11,880 nt of DNA from JAIUZI01 sp041594355. Its GTDB lineage: Bacteria > Pseudomonadota > Alphaproteobacteria > Rhodobacterales > Rhodobacteraceae. The stretch lies in the NCBI GenBank assembly GCA_041594355.1, contig JBFHMM010000112.1, positions 1 through 11,880 of the forward strand. The letters are read 5' to 3'. The position numbers were made by a program, and so were the translations under genes. The notes under the pieces are model-generated. The model was not told the DNA's origin and did no database searches. It was given only the letters and a program-made list of their open reading frames with translations. Below, piece by piece: positions 5,974-11,880 of the stretch; the stretch's first letter is position 1, and each line of letters opens with the position of its first letter.

Positions 5974-6300
5974 ATGCCAGCCGTCAGTGATACCAGACAG
6001 AATGAACTTGCCCGCCTGTGGTGGACCGTGGCCCATACGCTGAGTGACAGCCAGCAAGTGATTGCCATGCGTTTGCTGGGGTTTACTGGCCTGTGGTCTG
6101 TGCCATCCAGCGAACCGCAACAGATGCTCAGTGAAAAGGGTCCGGCCTGTATCGAGGCCGCGATCTCGGGCGCGATGTCCGCGCTCAGGGGGCACGCGCC
6201 GGAGCGGGTGATGCTGGCAACGATCGATCCGATTTCCGACAAAGCCCGCGCGAATCGCGCCCGTCTGGCCAGTCGCGGCATGCGGATCTTTGGTGGCTGA
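5974..6300 (+). CDS. Small phasin-like helical protein
   Basis: The product has 108 residues. The SDSQQVIAMRLLGFTGLWSV segment (38-57) followed by SEKGPACIEAAISGAMSALRG and a basic end (ARANRARLASRG) resembles a family widespread in Rhodobacterales. That family is often labelled 'antifreeze protein' in databases without support. Its amphipathic helical layout is close to phasins, which coat polyhydroxyalkanoate granules. I give this as a resemblance, not proof. There is no signal peptide and no enzymatic motif. The ATG at 5974 has GGAGG at 5960-5964; upstream codons in the same frame do not read like the family. The next gene starts 64 nt downstream on the same strand and has a similar N-terminal helix, so the two may be cotranscribed and work together. 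Confidence 0.65.
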   Translation: MPAVSDTRQNELARLWWTVAHTLSDSQQVIAMRLLGFTGLWSVPSSEPQQMLSEKGPACIEAAISGAMSALRGHAPERVMLATIDPISDKARANRARLASRGMRIFGG

Positions 6301-6364
6301 CGTAGCGGGTCCGGCGCAAGGTGGCCGGACCGCCCATGCAATTCCATACGACGGAGTAGACACG

Positions 6365-7093
6365 ATGACCCCGATTACGAACCCCATTGAACTACAGGCC
6401 GCCGCGCTGCGTCTGGCCGGATTCGCCGTATCATCACATATTCGGCTGCTGGAAGCGGTCGCGCGGGCCACGATCGAAGGCCCGGTGCGCCATGCCCAGG
6501 CGTTGCATGCCGCAGCGGGGCTGCCGCCGGTGCTGATGCCCTTTCCGCTGATGCCGCCCGAAGAGAACGACGCGCCAGAGAACGACGCGCCAGAGGACGA
6601 CGCGCCAGAGGACACGGTGCCCGAGACCGCCGCCAGCGCCGAGGCCGCGGTGGCCGCGCCTGCCGTTGCCCCGGCGAAACCCGCGCCGACCCGGAAGCCG
6701 GCCGGCAAGGCAGTTGCCAAGCCCGCCGCAGAGCCGGCCAAGGTGGCACCTGCTGCGGCGGAGCCGAAGGTCGCCCCGACAAAACCAGCTTCGGCCAAAC
6801 CGGCCCCGGCTGCTGCCGCACCGGCGGCTAAGGCGGCCTCGAATCCCGCCCCGAAACCGGCTGCGGCGGCAACTGTGGACGCGCCGACAGCGGCCCCGAA
6901 ACCGCGCCGACGTTCAACACCTGCGGCTAAACCGGCGGCGAAACCCGCCGCGCCCGAGGCGGCGGCCAAAACCCCGACCAAAACCCCGACCAAAACCCCG
7001 GCCAAAGCCCCGGCCAAACCGCGTGCCCGCCGTTCGCGCGCGCCCTCCACCCCGCCAGGCCTGCCGGACACGAAAACCACGAGCGAAAGCTGA
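6365..7093 (+). CDS. Phasin-like head with Ala/Lys/Pro-rich histone-H1-like tail
   Basis: The product has 242 residues. Residues 1-52 form a short hydrophobic/amphipathic head (IELQAAALRLAGFAVSSHIR) resembling the phasin-type segment of the preceding gene. Residues 66-84 are an acidic repeat (ENDAP, ENDAP, EDDAP). From about 95 to the end the chain is low complexity, built from AKPA, KPAAKPA and KTPTKTPTKTPAKAPAKP units and ending in a basic RARRSRAP, like histone H1 tails. The order head plus KPAA tail recalls PhaF of Pseudomonas, a phasin that also binds the nucleoid and helps distribute granules. This comparison rests on architecture only, since low-complexity tails arise often. The ATG at 6365 has GGAG eight bases upstream. 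Length of the tail is likely variable between strains because of its DNA repeats. Confidence 0.65.
   Translation: MTPITNPIELQAAALRLAGFAVSSHIRLLEAVARATIEGPVRHAQALHAAAGLPPVLMPFPLMPPEENDAPENDAPEDDAPEDTVPETAASAEAAVAAPAVAPAKPAPTRKPAGKAVAKPAAEPAKVAPAAAEPKVAPTKPASAKPAPAAAAPAAKAASNPAPKPAAAATVDAPTAAPKPRRRSTPAAKPAAKPAAPEAAAKTPTKTPTKTPAKAPAKPRARRSRAPSTPPGLPDTKTTSES
6563..6607 (+). repeat. Three 15-nt tandem repeats coding ENDAP units
   Basis: GAGAACGACGCGCCA occurs at 6563-6577 and 6578-6592, and once with a single change (GAGGACGACGCGCCA) at 6593-6607. Each unit encodes five residues (Glu-Asn/Asp-Asp-Ala-Pro). Near-identity at the DNA level points to recent slippage expansion. Confidence 0.9.
6968..7015 (+). 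repeat. Four 12-nt tandem repeats coding KTPT/KAPA units
   Basis: AAAACCCCGACC occurs at 6968-6979 and 6980-6991, then AAAACCCCGGCC at 6992-7003 and AAAGCCCCGGCC at 7004-7015. The units keep the reading frame and lengthen the basic tail. The graded divergence suggests expansion from one end. Confidence 0.9.
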
Positions 7094-7129
7094 ACGCCGG
7101 TCCGGGGGCGGGTGCCGGGCGCTGGTGGC

Positions 7130-7158
7130 TTGACAGTCCGGGCGCGCCGCGCCAACGC
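7130..7158 (+). promoter_or_regulatory. Possible trkH promoter
   Basis: TTGACA at 7130-7135 matches the consensus -35. The hexamer 17 nt downstream (7153-7158, CAACGC) is a poor -10. The start point would be about 7165-7167, at the trkH ATG itself. Confidence 0.3.
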
Positions 7159-7166
7159 TGCGGCTC

Positions 7167-8615
7167 ATGATTGACCCGCGTCCCGTCGGATATGTGATTG
7201 GCCTGCTTGTCGCGCTGCTGGGCGTCACGATGGTGTTTCCGCTGTTGGCGGACATCATCGAGGGACGCGGTGAGTGGCCGGTGTTCCTGGAAACCGGGAT
7301 CATCACCATTCTGGCGGGCGGGCTGACCGCGCTGAGCTGCGCCAACAGCCCGCGCGACGGGCTGTCGATCCAGCAGACTTTCCTGCTGACCACCGGGGTC
7401 TGGGCGGCGCTGCCGGTGTTTGGGGCCTTGCCGCTGATGCTTGGGGCGACCGAGCTGCGGTTCGTGGACGCCTATTTCGAGGCGATGTCGGGGCTGACGA
7501 CAACCGGGTCGACGGTGCTGTCGGGACTGGATGACATGCCCATGGGGCTGCTCTTGTGGCGCGGGATCCTGCAGTGGCTTGGGGGCATCGGGATCATCGT
7601 CGTGGCGATGGTGTTCCTGCCCGAGCTGCGGGTCGGCGGCATGCAGATCTTCAGGTCCGAAGCTTTTGACACCATGGGGAAAATTCTGCCGCGCGCCACC
7701 GCGATCGCGGGCCAGATCTCGATCATCTACGTCGCTTTGACGGCGGTTTGCCTGATCACCTACCTTGGTCTGGGGATGAGCTTTTTCGATGCGCTGGTGC
7801 ATGCGTTCACGACGATCTCGACCGGCGGGTTTTCCAATTATGATGCCTCCTTCGGGACGTTTTCGGGGCTTCCCGAATACGCCGCGTCGATTTTCATGAT
7901 CCTCGCGGCACTGCCTTTCGTGCGCTACGTGCAGATGGTCAACGGCCATACCACGCCTTTGTTCCGCGACAGCCAGGTGCGGGCGTTCATCGGTACGGTT
8001 GCGGTTCTGGTTCTGGTCACCTCGCTGGTGCTGACCTCGATCTTTCCGCATCATTGGGAACAGGCGCTGCGGGAGGCGCTGTTTAATATCACTTCGATTA
8101 TCACCGGCACCGGTTATGCCAGCGTCGATTACATGATGTGGGGCAGTTTCCTGATCACCCTGTTCTTTTTCATCGGTCTGGTCGGCGGTTGCGCGGGGTC
8201 GACGGCCTGTTCGGTCAAGATCTTCCGTTACCAGATCCTGCTGTCCTCGATTCGTTCCCAGATGCACCGGATCCGGACCCCCAGCGGTATTTTCACACCC
8301 CGGTTCGAGGGCCGTCCGGTCGGCCCCGACGTGATGAGTTCGGTGATCTCGTTCTTTGTGTTTTTCGTGGTCTCGCTAGGGATCTTTTCCTGGGGGTTGG
8401 CGATGACAGGGCTGGATTTCACCACCTCAGTGTCCGGCGCGGCGACGGCGCTGGCCAACATCGGGCCGGGGCTGGGCGACCAGATCGGCCCGTCGGGCAA
8501 TTTCGCAGGCCTCAACGACGCGGCCAAATGGATGCTGACAGCGGCAATGCTGATCGGGCGGCTGGAAATCCTGTCGGTCTATGTGCTGTTCACGGTGCAG
8601 TTCTGGCGCGCGTGA
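7167..8615 (+). CDS. trkH: Trk-type potassium uptake channel subunit TrkH
   Basis: The product has 482 residues, typical for TrkH/KtrB-family K+ translocation subunits of the inner membrane. The four pore loops are visible: TTTGSTV (111-117), ISTGGFS (217-223), ITGTGYAS (312-319) and ANIGPGLG (430-437), each followed by hydrophobic helices. GGCAGSTACSVKIFR (340-354) marks the M3 region that carries the gating loop. TrkH works with the cytoplasmic NAD/ATP-binding TrkA ring, which is not in this window, so trkA must be elsewhere. The start codon at 7167 lacks a clear ribosome site. TTGACA at 7130-7135 is a perfect -35 box and would place the transcript start close to the ATG, so a leaderless message is possible. 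The gene ends 100 nt before a convergent protease gene. Confidence 0.96.
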   Translation: MIDPRPVGYVIGLLVALLGVTMVFPLLADIIEGRGEWPVFLETGIITILAGGLTALSCANSPRDGLSIQQTFLLTTGVWAALPVFGALPLMLGATELRFVDAYFEAMSGLTTTGSTVLSGLDDMPMGLLLWRGILQWLGGIGIIVVAMVFLPELRVGGMQIFRSEAFDTMGKILPRATAIAGQISIIYVALTAVCLITYLGLGMSFFDALVHAFTTISTGGFSNYDASFGTFSGLPEYAASIFMILAALPFVRYVQMVNGHTTPLFRDSQVRAFIGTVAVLVLVTSLVLTSIFPHHWEQALREALFNITSIITGTGYASVDYMMWGSFLITLFFFIGLVGGCAGSTACSVKIFRYQILLSSIRSQMHRIRTPSGIFTPRFEGRPVGPDVMSSVISFFVFFVVSLGIFSWGLAMTGLDFTTSVSGAATALANIGPGLGDQIGPSGNFAGLNDAAKWMLTAAMLIGRLEILSVYVLFTVQFWRA

Positions 8616-8642
8616 GCGGGCAAGAGGACGCCGCCCCTCGTG

Positions 8643-8660
8643 GAAAATGCGGACATTTTC
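8643..8660. terminator. Hairpin between convergent trkH and protease genes
   Basis: GAAAATG (8643-8649) and CATTTTC (8654-8660) form a perfect 7-bp stem with a CGGA loop. Being between two convergent genes and near-symmetric with short T and A runs, it could act as a weak bidirectional terminator. The low GC of the stem argues against a strong one. A GC-rich palindrome GCGGGCCCGC (8698-8707) lies nearer the protease end. Confidence 0.4.
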
Positions 8661-8715
8661 AACGTTCCCCGGAGTATCGGACAAGAGATATAAGGGGGCG
8701 GGCCCGCAGGGCGGG

Positions 8716-9783
8716 TCAGCGGCCCTGGACCACCATCAGTTCGCCCACGTTTTCGCGTGTGATGTATCCCAGCATCTGGCCGGCTTCGGTGCACACGGCG
8801 ATGGCCGGGGCCCCGTCGTGCAGGGTGGCGAGCACAGTTTCCAGCCCGGTGGCGAGGGCGACGCGGGGGATGTCGGCGGTCATGATCGCGGTCACCGGGC
8901 GGGTGCGGGGGGCATCGTGGGCCAGCGCTTCGAACAGGGCGGCGCGGGTGACAAAGCCAAGCAGGGCGCCGTCGCCGTCGAGCACCGGGAATTCATGCTG
9001 GGTGGTGCGGATCAGGGTGGTGGCCGCCGTTGCGACGGTGTCCTGCGGCGCCAGGCTTTCGTAGCGGGTGATCATCGCGTCGCGCGCCATCAGCCGCCGG
9101 GCGACGGAGCGCATGGCGACATCCTGGCTTTCGGCATTGGCGGCGACGAAGACGAAAACCGCGATCAGCACCAGCACCGGGTTGCCGGAACTGAGCCCGG
9201 TGAAGCCCAGGAAGAAGGCCACGATCTGTCCGGCTGTCGCGGCGGCGCGGGTGGCGGCGACGCGGTCCATGCGCAGGCACAGCAGCGCCCGCAGCACCCG
9301 ACCGCCGTCCATAGGGAAGGCGGGGATCATGTTGAACAGCGCCAGGAACAGGTTGACCACGGCCAGCCGATGCAAAAAGCCGGCCGATGTCTGATCGAGA
9401 TCGGTCAGCGCCAGCGATGTCTTGGCGCCGAAGGCGGCCAGCACCGCCCAGATCGCCACGTTGACGGCCGGACCGGCCAGCGCGACGGCGATTTCCTCAC
9501 TGGGTTTCTCGGGCATCCGTTCCAGCCGGGCCAGCCCGCCGATGGGCAGGAGCGTGATGTCCGGCGTCTTGATCCCGTAGCGCCGGGCCATCAGCGCGTG
9601 GCCGAATTCATGGGCCACGACACAGGCGAACAGCGCCAGCACAAAGGCGATGTTGACCATAGCCCCGGCCCAGCCGGAGGTGCCGTAGGCGGCAAAGCCG
9701 ATCCAGGCGAGCAGCAGGAAGAAGGTGATATGAACCCTGAGTTCGGATCCCAGCAGGCGGCCAAGTGAGAACGACCATGTCAT
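8716..9783 (-). CDS. Site-2-protease family zinc metalloprotease with two CBS domains
   Basis: The product has 355 residues and belongs to the M50 intramembrane metalloproteases. Helices occupy the first 220 residues. VVAHEFGHALMARRYG holds the HExxH motif (His58, Glu59, His62), and NMIPAFPMDGGR (151-162) supplies the third zinc ligand, Asp159. Two CBS domains follow: residues about 232-290 (LMARDAMITRYE to FPVLDGDGALLGFVTR) and 295-350 (VTAIMTADIP to GQMLGYITRE). CBS pairs usually bind adenine nucleotides and could tune the protease. The family cleaves membrane-bound substrates such as anti-sigma factors, but no substrate is evident nearby. The ATG at 9783 has GGGGAG about 11 nt upstream. 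It begins 33 nt after the ssb stop codon on the same strand, so it is probably cotranscribed with ssb. Confidence 0.95.
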   Translation of the reverse strand: MTWSFSLGRLLGSELRVHITFFLLLAWIGFAAYGTSGWAGAMVNIAFVLALFACVVAHEFGHALMARRYGIKTPDITLLPIGGLARLERMPEKPSEEIAVALAGPAVNVAIWAVLAAFGAKTSLALTDLDQTSAGFLHRLAVVNLFLALFNMIPAFPMDGGRVLRALLCLRMDRVAATRAAATAGQIVAFFLGFTGLSSGNPVLVLIAVFVFVAANAESQDVAMRSVARRLMARDAMITRYESLAPQDTVATAATTLIRTTQHEFPVLDGDGALLGFVTRAALFEALAHDAPRTRPVTAIMTADIPRVALATGLETVLATLHDGAPAIAVCTEAGQMLGYITRENVGELMVVQGR

Positions 9784-9816
9784 CTGTCATGTCTCCCCTT
9801 CCCTTGTGGCATGGTC

Positions 9817-10332
9817 TCAGAACGGGATTTCGTCGTCGTCGATGTCCTGAGAGGCCGGGCCGCGTCCGCCGCCCTGTCCGCCGCCGTAGGGGTCGCCCTG
9901 CGGGCCGCTGTCGTAGCCGCCGCCGTAGCCGCCGCCGCTCTGGCTGCCGCCATAGCCTCCCGGGCTGCCGCCGCCTTCGCCGCGACCGTCCAGCATCGTC
10001 AGGGTCGAGCCGAAGCCCTGTAGGACGACTTCGGTCGAATAGCGGTCCTGGCCCGACTGGTCCTGCCATTTGCGGGTCTGCAACTGGCCCTCGACATAGA
10101 CCTTGGAGCCCTTGCGCAGATATTGCTCGCAGACGCGGACCAGACCTTCGTTGAAGATGGCGACGGAGTGCCATTCGGTGCGCTCGCGCCGTTCGCCGGT
10201 GTTGCGGTCTTTCCAGGTCTCGGAGGTGGCGATGCGCAGGTTGCAGACCTTTCCGCCGTTCTGAAAGGTGCGCACCTCGGGATCGCGGCCCAGGTTGCCG
10301 ATGAGAATGACTTTGTTGACTGATCCGGCCAT
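9817..10332 (-). CDS. ssb: Single-stranded DNA-binding protein
   Basis: The product has 171 residues, the usual size. The OB-fold spans residues 1-113: SVNKVILIGNLGRDPEVR (4-21), FQNGGKVCNLRIATSETW, RTEWHSVAIF, YLRKGSKVYVEGQLQTRKW (split YLRKGSKVYVEG / QLQTRKW) and STEVVLQGFGSTLTML. A Gly-rich flexible linker follows from 118 to about 160, and the conserved acidic tip DIDDDEIPF ends the chain; the tip recruits partner proteins such as RecO, PriA and exonuclease I. SSB covers single-stranded DNA in replication, repair and recombination as a homotetramer. The ATG at 10332 has GGGGAA upstream and starts the family's N-terminus exactly; the frame extends to 10416 without any conserved residue. 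The protease gene follows downstream. Confidence 0.98.
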   Translation of the reverse strand: MAGSVNKVILIGNLGRDPEVRTFQNGGKVCNLRIATSETWKDRNTGERRERTEWHSVAIFNEGLVRVCEQYLRKGSKVYVEGQLQTRKWQDQSGQDRYSTEVVLQGFGSTLTMLDGRGEGGGSPGGYGGSQSGGGYGGGYDSGPQGDPYGGGQGGGRGPASQDIDDDEIPF

Positions 10333-10537
10333 GCTGTTCCCCGTCTTGTCCGACTGTCGTGTTTTTCCGGCGACCGAATCCGGCGCCGGTGGTTCGCGGC
10401 AGACTATACGCCCCACGCCCGGGTTGAAACATGGTATCGGCGGGCGGGGCGGGAAATCCGGGCGGCGAGCGGGAGCGGCGGCAATCTGCCAGTGTGGTTT
10501 TCAATTGTGGACAGGATCGGTATAGTGCGGCGCGAGG
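10333..10537. promoter_or_regulatory. Divergent promoter region of ssb and lytic transglycosylase
   Basis: On the reverse strand TATAGT (complement of 10403-10408) is a good -10 for ssb, with a weak -35 near 10424-10431. On the forward strand TATAGT at 10521-10526 serves the transglycosylase, with TTTTCA at 10498-10503 at 17-nt spacing. I see no alphaproteobacterial SOS box (GTTC-N7-GTTC) here. No other gene is visible. Confidence 0.45.
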
Positions 10538-11146
10538 ATGTTTGGGCTGGATCTGAGAGCAGTGCGCAGGCTTGCAGGTTATGTTGTGGTTCTGTCGATG
10601 GGACTGGGGTCGGCCGCCACGGCCGACATGTTTTCGGACAAGAGCCGGCGGCAGATGTTCAAGTCGCAGGCGCGGGTTCTGGACAGCCGGGCGTCGTCGC
10701 AATACGCCAATTCCATTCGTCTGCAGCCGCCGTCGATCCATACGCCGTCGAAATGGGGCGCCTTGCCCTATACCGGGAAGTATCGCGGGAAATACCTGCA
10801 TATGGCGCGCGATGCGGCGCGGCGGCACAATGTGCCGGAGGATCTGTTTCTGCGGCTGGTGCAGCAGGAATCGAACTGGAACCCGACGGCCAAGTCCAAC
10901 AAGGGCGCGCTGGGGCTGGCGCAACTGATGCCGGCGACGGCCAAGTCGCTGGGGGTGGACCCCAAGGACCCCTATGAAAACCTCGATGGCGGGGCCCGGT
11001 ACCTGTCGACCCAGTACCGCAAGTTCAAGTCCTGGCGGCTGGCGCTGGCGGCCTATAACGCGGGCCCAGAGGCGGTGTCGAAGCACAATGGCATCCCGCC
11101 GTACCGCGAGACCCGCAATTATGTCAAAAAGATCTGGGGCGGCTGA
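10538..11146 (+). CDS. Lytic transglycosylase, SLT domain
   Basis: The product has 202 residues. Residues 1-28 form a probable Sec signal peptide (RRLAGYVVVLSMGLGSAATA, cleavage near Ala29), so the enzyme acts in the periplasm. The C-terminal SLT (goose-lysozyme-like) domain covers about 82-200: LFLRLVQQESNWNP contains the catalytic Glu111, GALGLAQLMPATA (123-135) is the next motif, and AAYNAGPEAV (171-180) the last. It cleaves the glycan between N-acetylmuramic acid and N-acetylglucosamine to leave a 1,6-anhydro product. Family members serve wall turnover or insertion of machines through the wall; this short stand-alone form is of the general type and I cannot say which. The ATG at 10538 follows GAGG directly, so the ribosome site is poor and the message may be nearly leaderless given the -10 at 10521. 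It is divergent from ssb. Confidence 0.93.
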   Translation: MFGLDLRAVRRLAGYVVVLSMGLGSAATADMFSDKSRRQMFKSQARVLDSRASSQYANSIRLQPPSIHTPSKWGALPYTGKYRGKYLHMARDAARRHNVPEDLFLRLVQQESNWNPTAKSNKGALGLAQLMPATAKSLGVDPKDPYENLDGGARYLSTQYRKFKSWRLALAAYNAGPEAVSKHNGIPPYRETRNYVKKIWGG

Positions 11147-11169
11147 GTCGCTGTAATGGCAGGGTTTTC

Positions 11170-11183
11170 TTGATTGAAATCAA
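11170..11183. promoter_or_regulatory. Perfect FNR-type operator (FnrL/FnrP box)
   Basis: TTGAT-TGAA-ATCAA is an exact match to the FNR consensus TTGAT-N4-ATCAA. Its centre at 11176.5 lies 41.5 bases before a start point near 11218, predicted from the -10-like TATGGA at 11205-11210. This is the class II activator position. FNR-type regulators activate under low oxygen, and cytochrome c peroxidase genes of Paracoccus and Rhodobacter relatives are known to be under such control. The palindrome is flanked by CAGGG (11160-11164) and CCCTG (11185-11189). Confidence 0.85.
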
Positions 11184-11204
11184 TCCCTGACTGATTAACT
11201 TTGG

Positions 11205-11210
11205 TATGGA
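11205..11210 (+). promoter_or_regulatory. -10 element of the FNR-dependent promoter
   Basis: TATGGA fits a -10 hexamer. No -35 is needed at a class II FNR promoter, since the FNR box covers that place. The untranslated leader to the GTG start at 11237 would be about 19 nt, with GGAG at 11227-11230 as the ribosome site. Confidence 0.5.
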
Positions 11211-11236
11211 GCGGTGGTGCAAGACCGGAGATTCCC

Positions 11237-11880
11237 GTGCGCCAATCGCTTCCTGCCCGCCGCCGCCTGTCTGCCGCCCTGACGGCCTTGGTTCTGCTGT
11301 CGGCGCTGCCGGACGGGGCGGATGAGGTTGCGTTTGACACGCTGGATGTTCTGGGCGAGGCGCTGTTTTTTGACACCAGCCTATCGCGGAACCGCAGCCT
11401 GTCCTGCGCCACCTGCCACGACCCCGGAACCGCCTTTACCGACCCGCGCGAGACCGCCGTGGGGCGCGTGGTTTCGCTGGGGGATGACGGGGAATCGCTG
11501 GGTGACCGCAGCGCGCCAAGTGCGGCCTATGCCGCTTTTACTAAGCGATTTCATAAGGATAGAGAGGGGTGCTGGATCGGCGGTACGTTCTGGGACGGGC
11601 GCGAGCCGGATCTGGAGGGGCGGGCGGCCCGCCATTAAACCCGATCGAGATAGGCATGCCGGACAAGGCCGCGGTCGTCGCGCGGCTGCGGGAAAAACCC
11701 GATTATGTCGCCTCGATGACGGGGCTGTTCGGACCGCAGGTGTTCGACGATGCCGAGACCGCCTATGGCACCATGACGCGGGCGATTGCCGCCTAAGAAC
11801 GCACACCCGATTTCGCGCCGTTCGACAGCAAATACGACCGCTACCTGAGGGGCGAATACCAGCTGGCCCGCGACGAGGAA
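11237..11880 (+). pseudogene. Di-heme cytochrome c peroxidase/MauG family, broken, partial at window end
   Basis: GTG at 11237 starts a signal peptide (RRRLSAALTALVLLSALPDG) and a peroxidase-family N-terminus: LGEALFFDTSLSRNRSLSCA with the heme-binding CATCH, then GTAFTDPRETAVGR, GDRSAPSAAYA and FWDGREPDLEG. The frame then ends at a TAA (11637-11639). The family sequence continues in another frame from GGPPLNPIEIGMPDKAAVVA (after about 11623), so a net loss of one base (or four) occurred within 11617-11625. That second frame meets a TAA at 11794-11796 exactly where the family has a Phe in AIAAFERTPDF. Homology then goes on in the same frame (ERTPDFAPFDSKYDRYLRGE) to the window edge. Intact enzymes reduce hydrogen peroxide in the periplasm with electrons from cytochrome c. 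The second heme motif would lie beyond the window. Two independent lesions make a dead gene much more likely than a read error. Confidence 0.88.

Noticed and set aside
5974..7093. 'Antifreeze protein' identity for the two small genes
   Set aside because: The label comes from Ala-rich composition; nothing in the sequence supports ice binding.
5839..7155. 438-codon open frame on the reverse strand, rich in Ala and Gly
   Set aside because: It is the mirror of the phasin-like and Ala/Lys/Pro-rich genes; low-complexity GC-rich coding DNA often leaves the opposite strand open. No family feature is present.
6927..8267. 446-codon reverse-strand frame opposite trkH
   Set aside because: Highly charged, repetitive composition typical of an antisense shadow; trkH on the other strand has all four pore loops.
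9608..11086. 492-codon open frame on the reverse strand
   Set aside because: It runs across the protease, ssb and transglycosylase genes in other frames and has no recognisable domain; the three real genes have complete motif sets.

Overview
The window looks like chromosomal DNA of an alphaproteobacterium of the Rhodobacterales (Roseobacter/Rhodobacter/Paracoccus group). The reasons are the high GC content, long open antisense frames typical of such genomes, the style of each protein, a SAM-II riboswitch (mostly alphaproteobacterial) and an FnrL/FnrP-type operator. I recognise no mobile element, tRNA, rRNA or CRISPR array. This is inference from sequence reading only.

Layout from left to right. 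The 3' end of dnaE2 (error-prone polymerase) is followed by a small lipoprotein with a peptidoglycan-binding domain, whose leader carries three perfect 12-nt repeats. A reverse-strand glutathione transferase lies divergent to a shortened NTF2/SnoaL-like gene that seems to have lost about 35-40 internal residues. A reverse-strand alpha/beta hydrolase follows. Then comes the best regulated unit of the window: promoter, SAM-II riboswitch, intrinsic terminator and a 21-codon leader ORF, ending at metZ (O-succinylhomoserine sulfhydrylase). folE2 (type IB GTP cyclohydrolase) is next, with a 16-bp palindrome in its promoter region. Then come a large hairpin, a small phasin-like gene (often mislabelled 'antifreeze protein'), a second gene with a short phasin-like head and a long Ala/Lys/Pro-rich histone-H1-like tail, and trkH (potassium uptake). 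On the reverse strand, ssb and a site-2-protease-type metalloprotease with two CBS domains probably form an operon. A lytic transglycosylase is divergent from ssb. The window ends in a di-heme cytochrome c peroxidase/MauG-type gene broken by a frameshift and an in-frame stop, yet still preceded by a perfect FNR box at class II spacing.

Most genes are ordinary housekeeping or accessory chromosomal genes with little functional linkage. I do not see a clear undescribed multi-gene system. The observations most worth following are the composite metZ leader, the intact anaerobic promoter in front of a dead peroxidase gene, the PhaF-like architecture beside the phasin-like gene, and the internally deleted NTF2-like gene.
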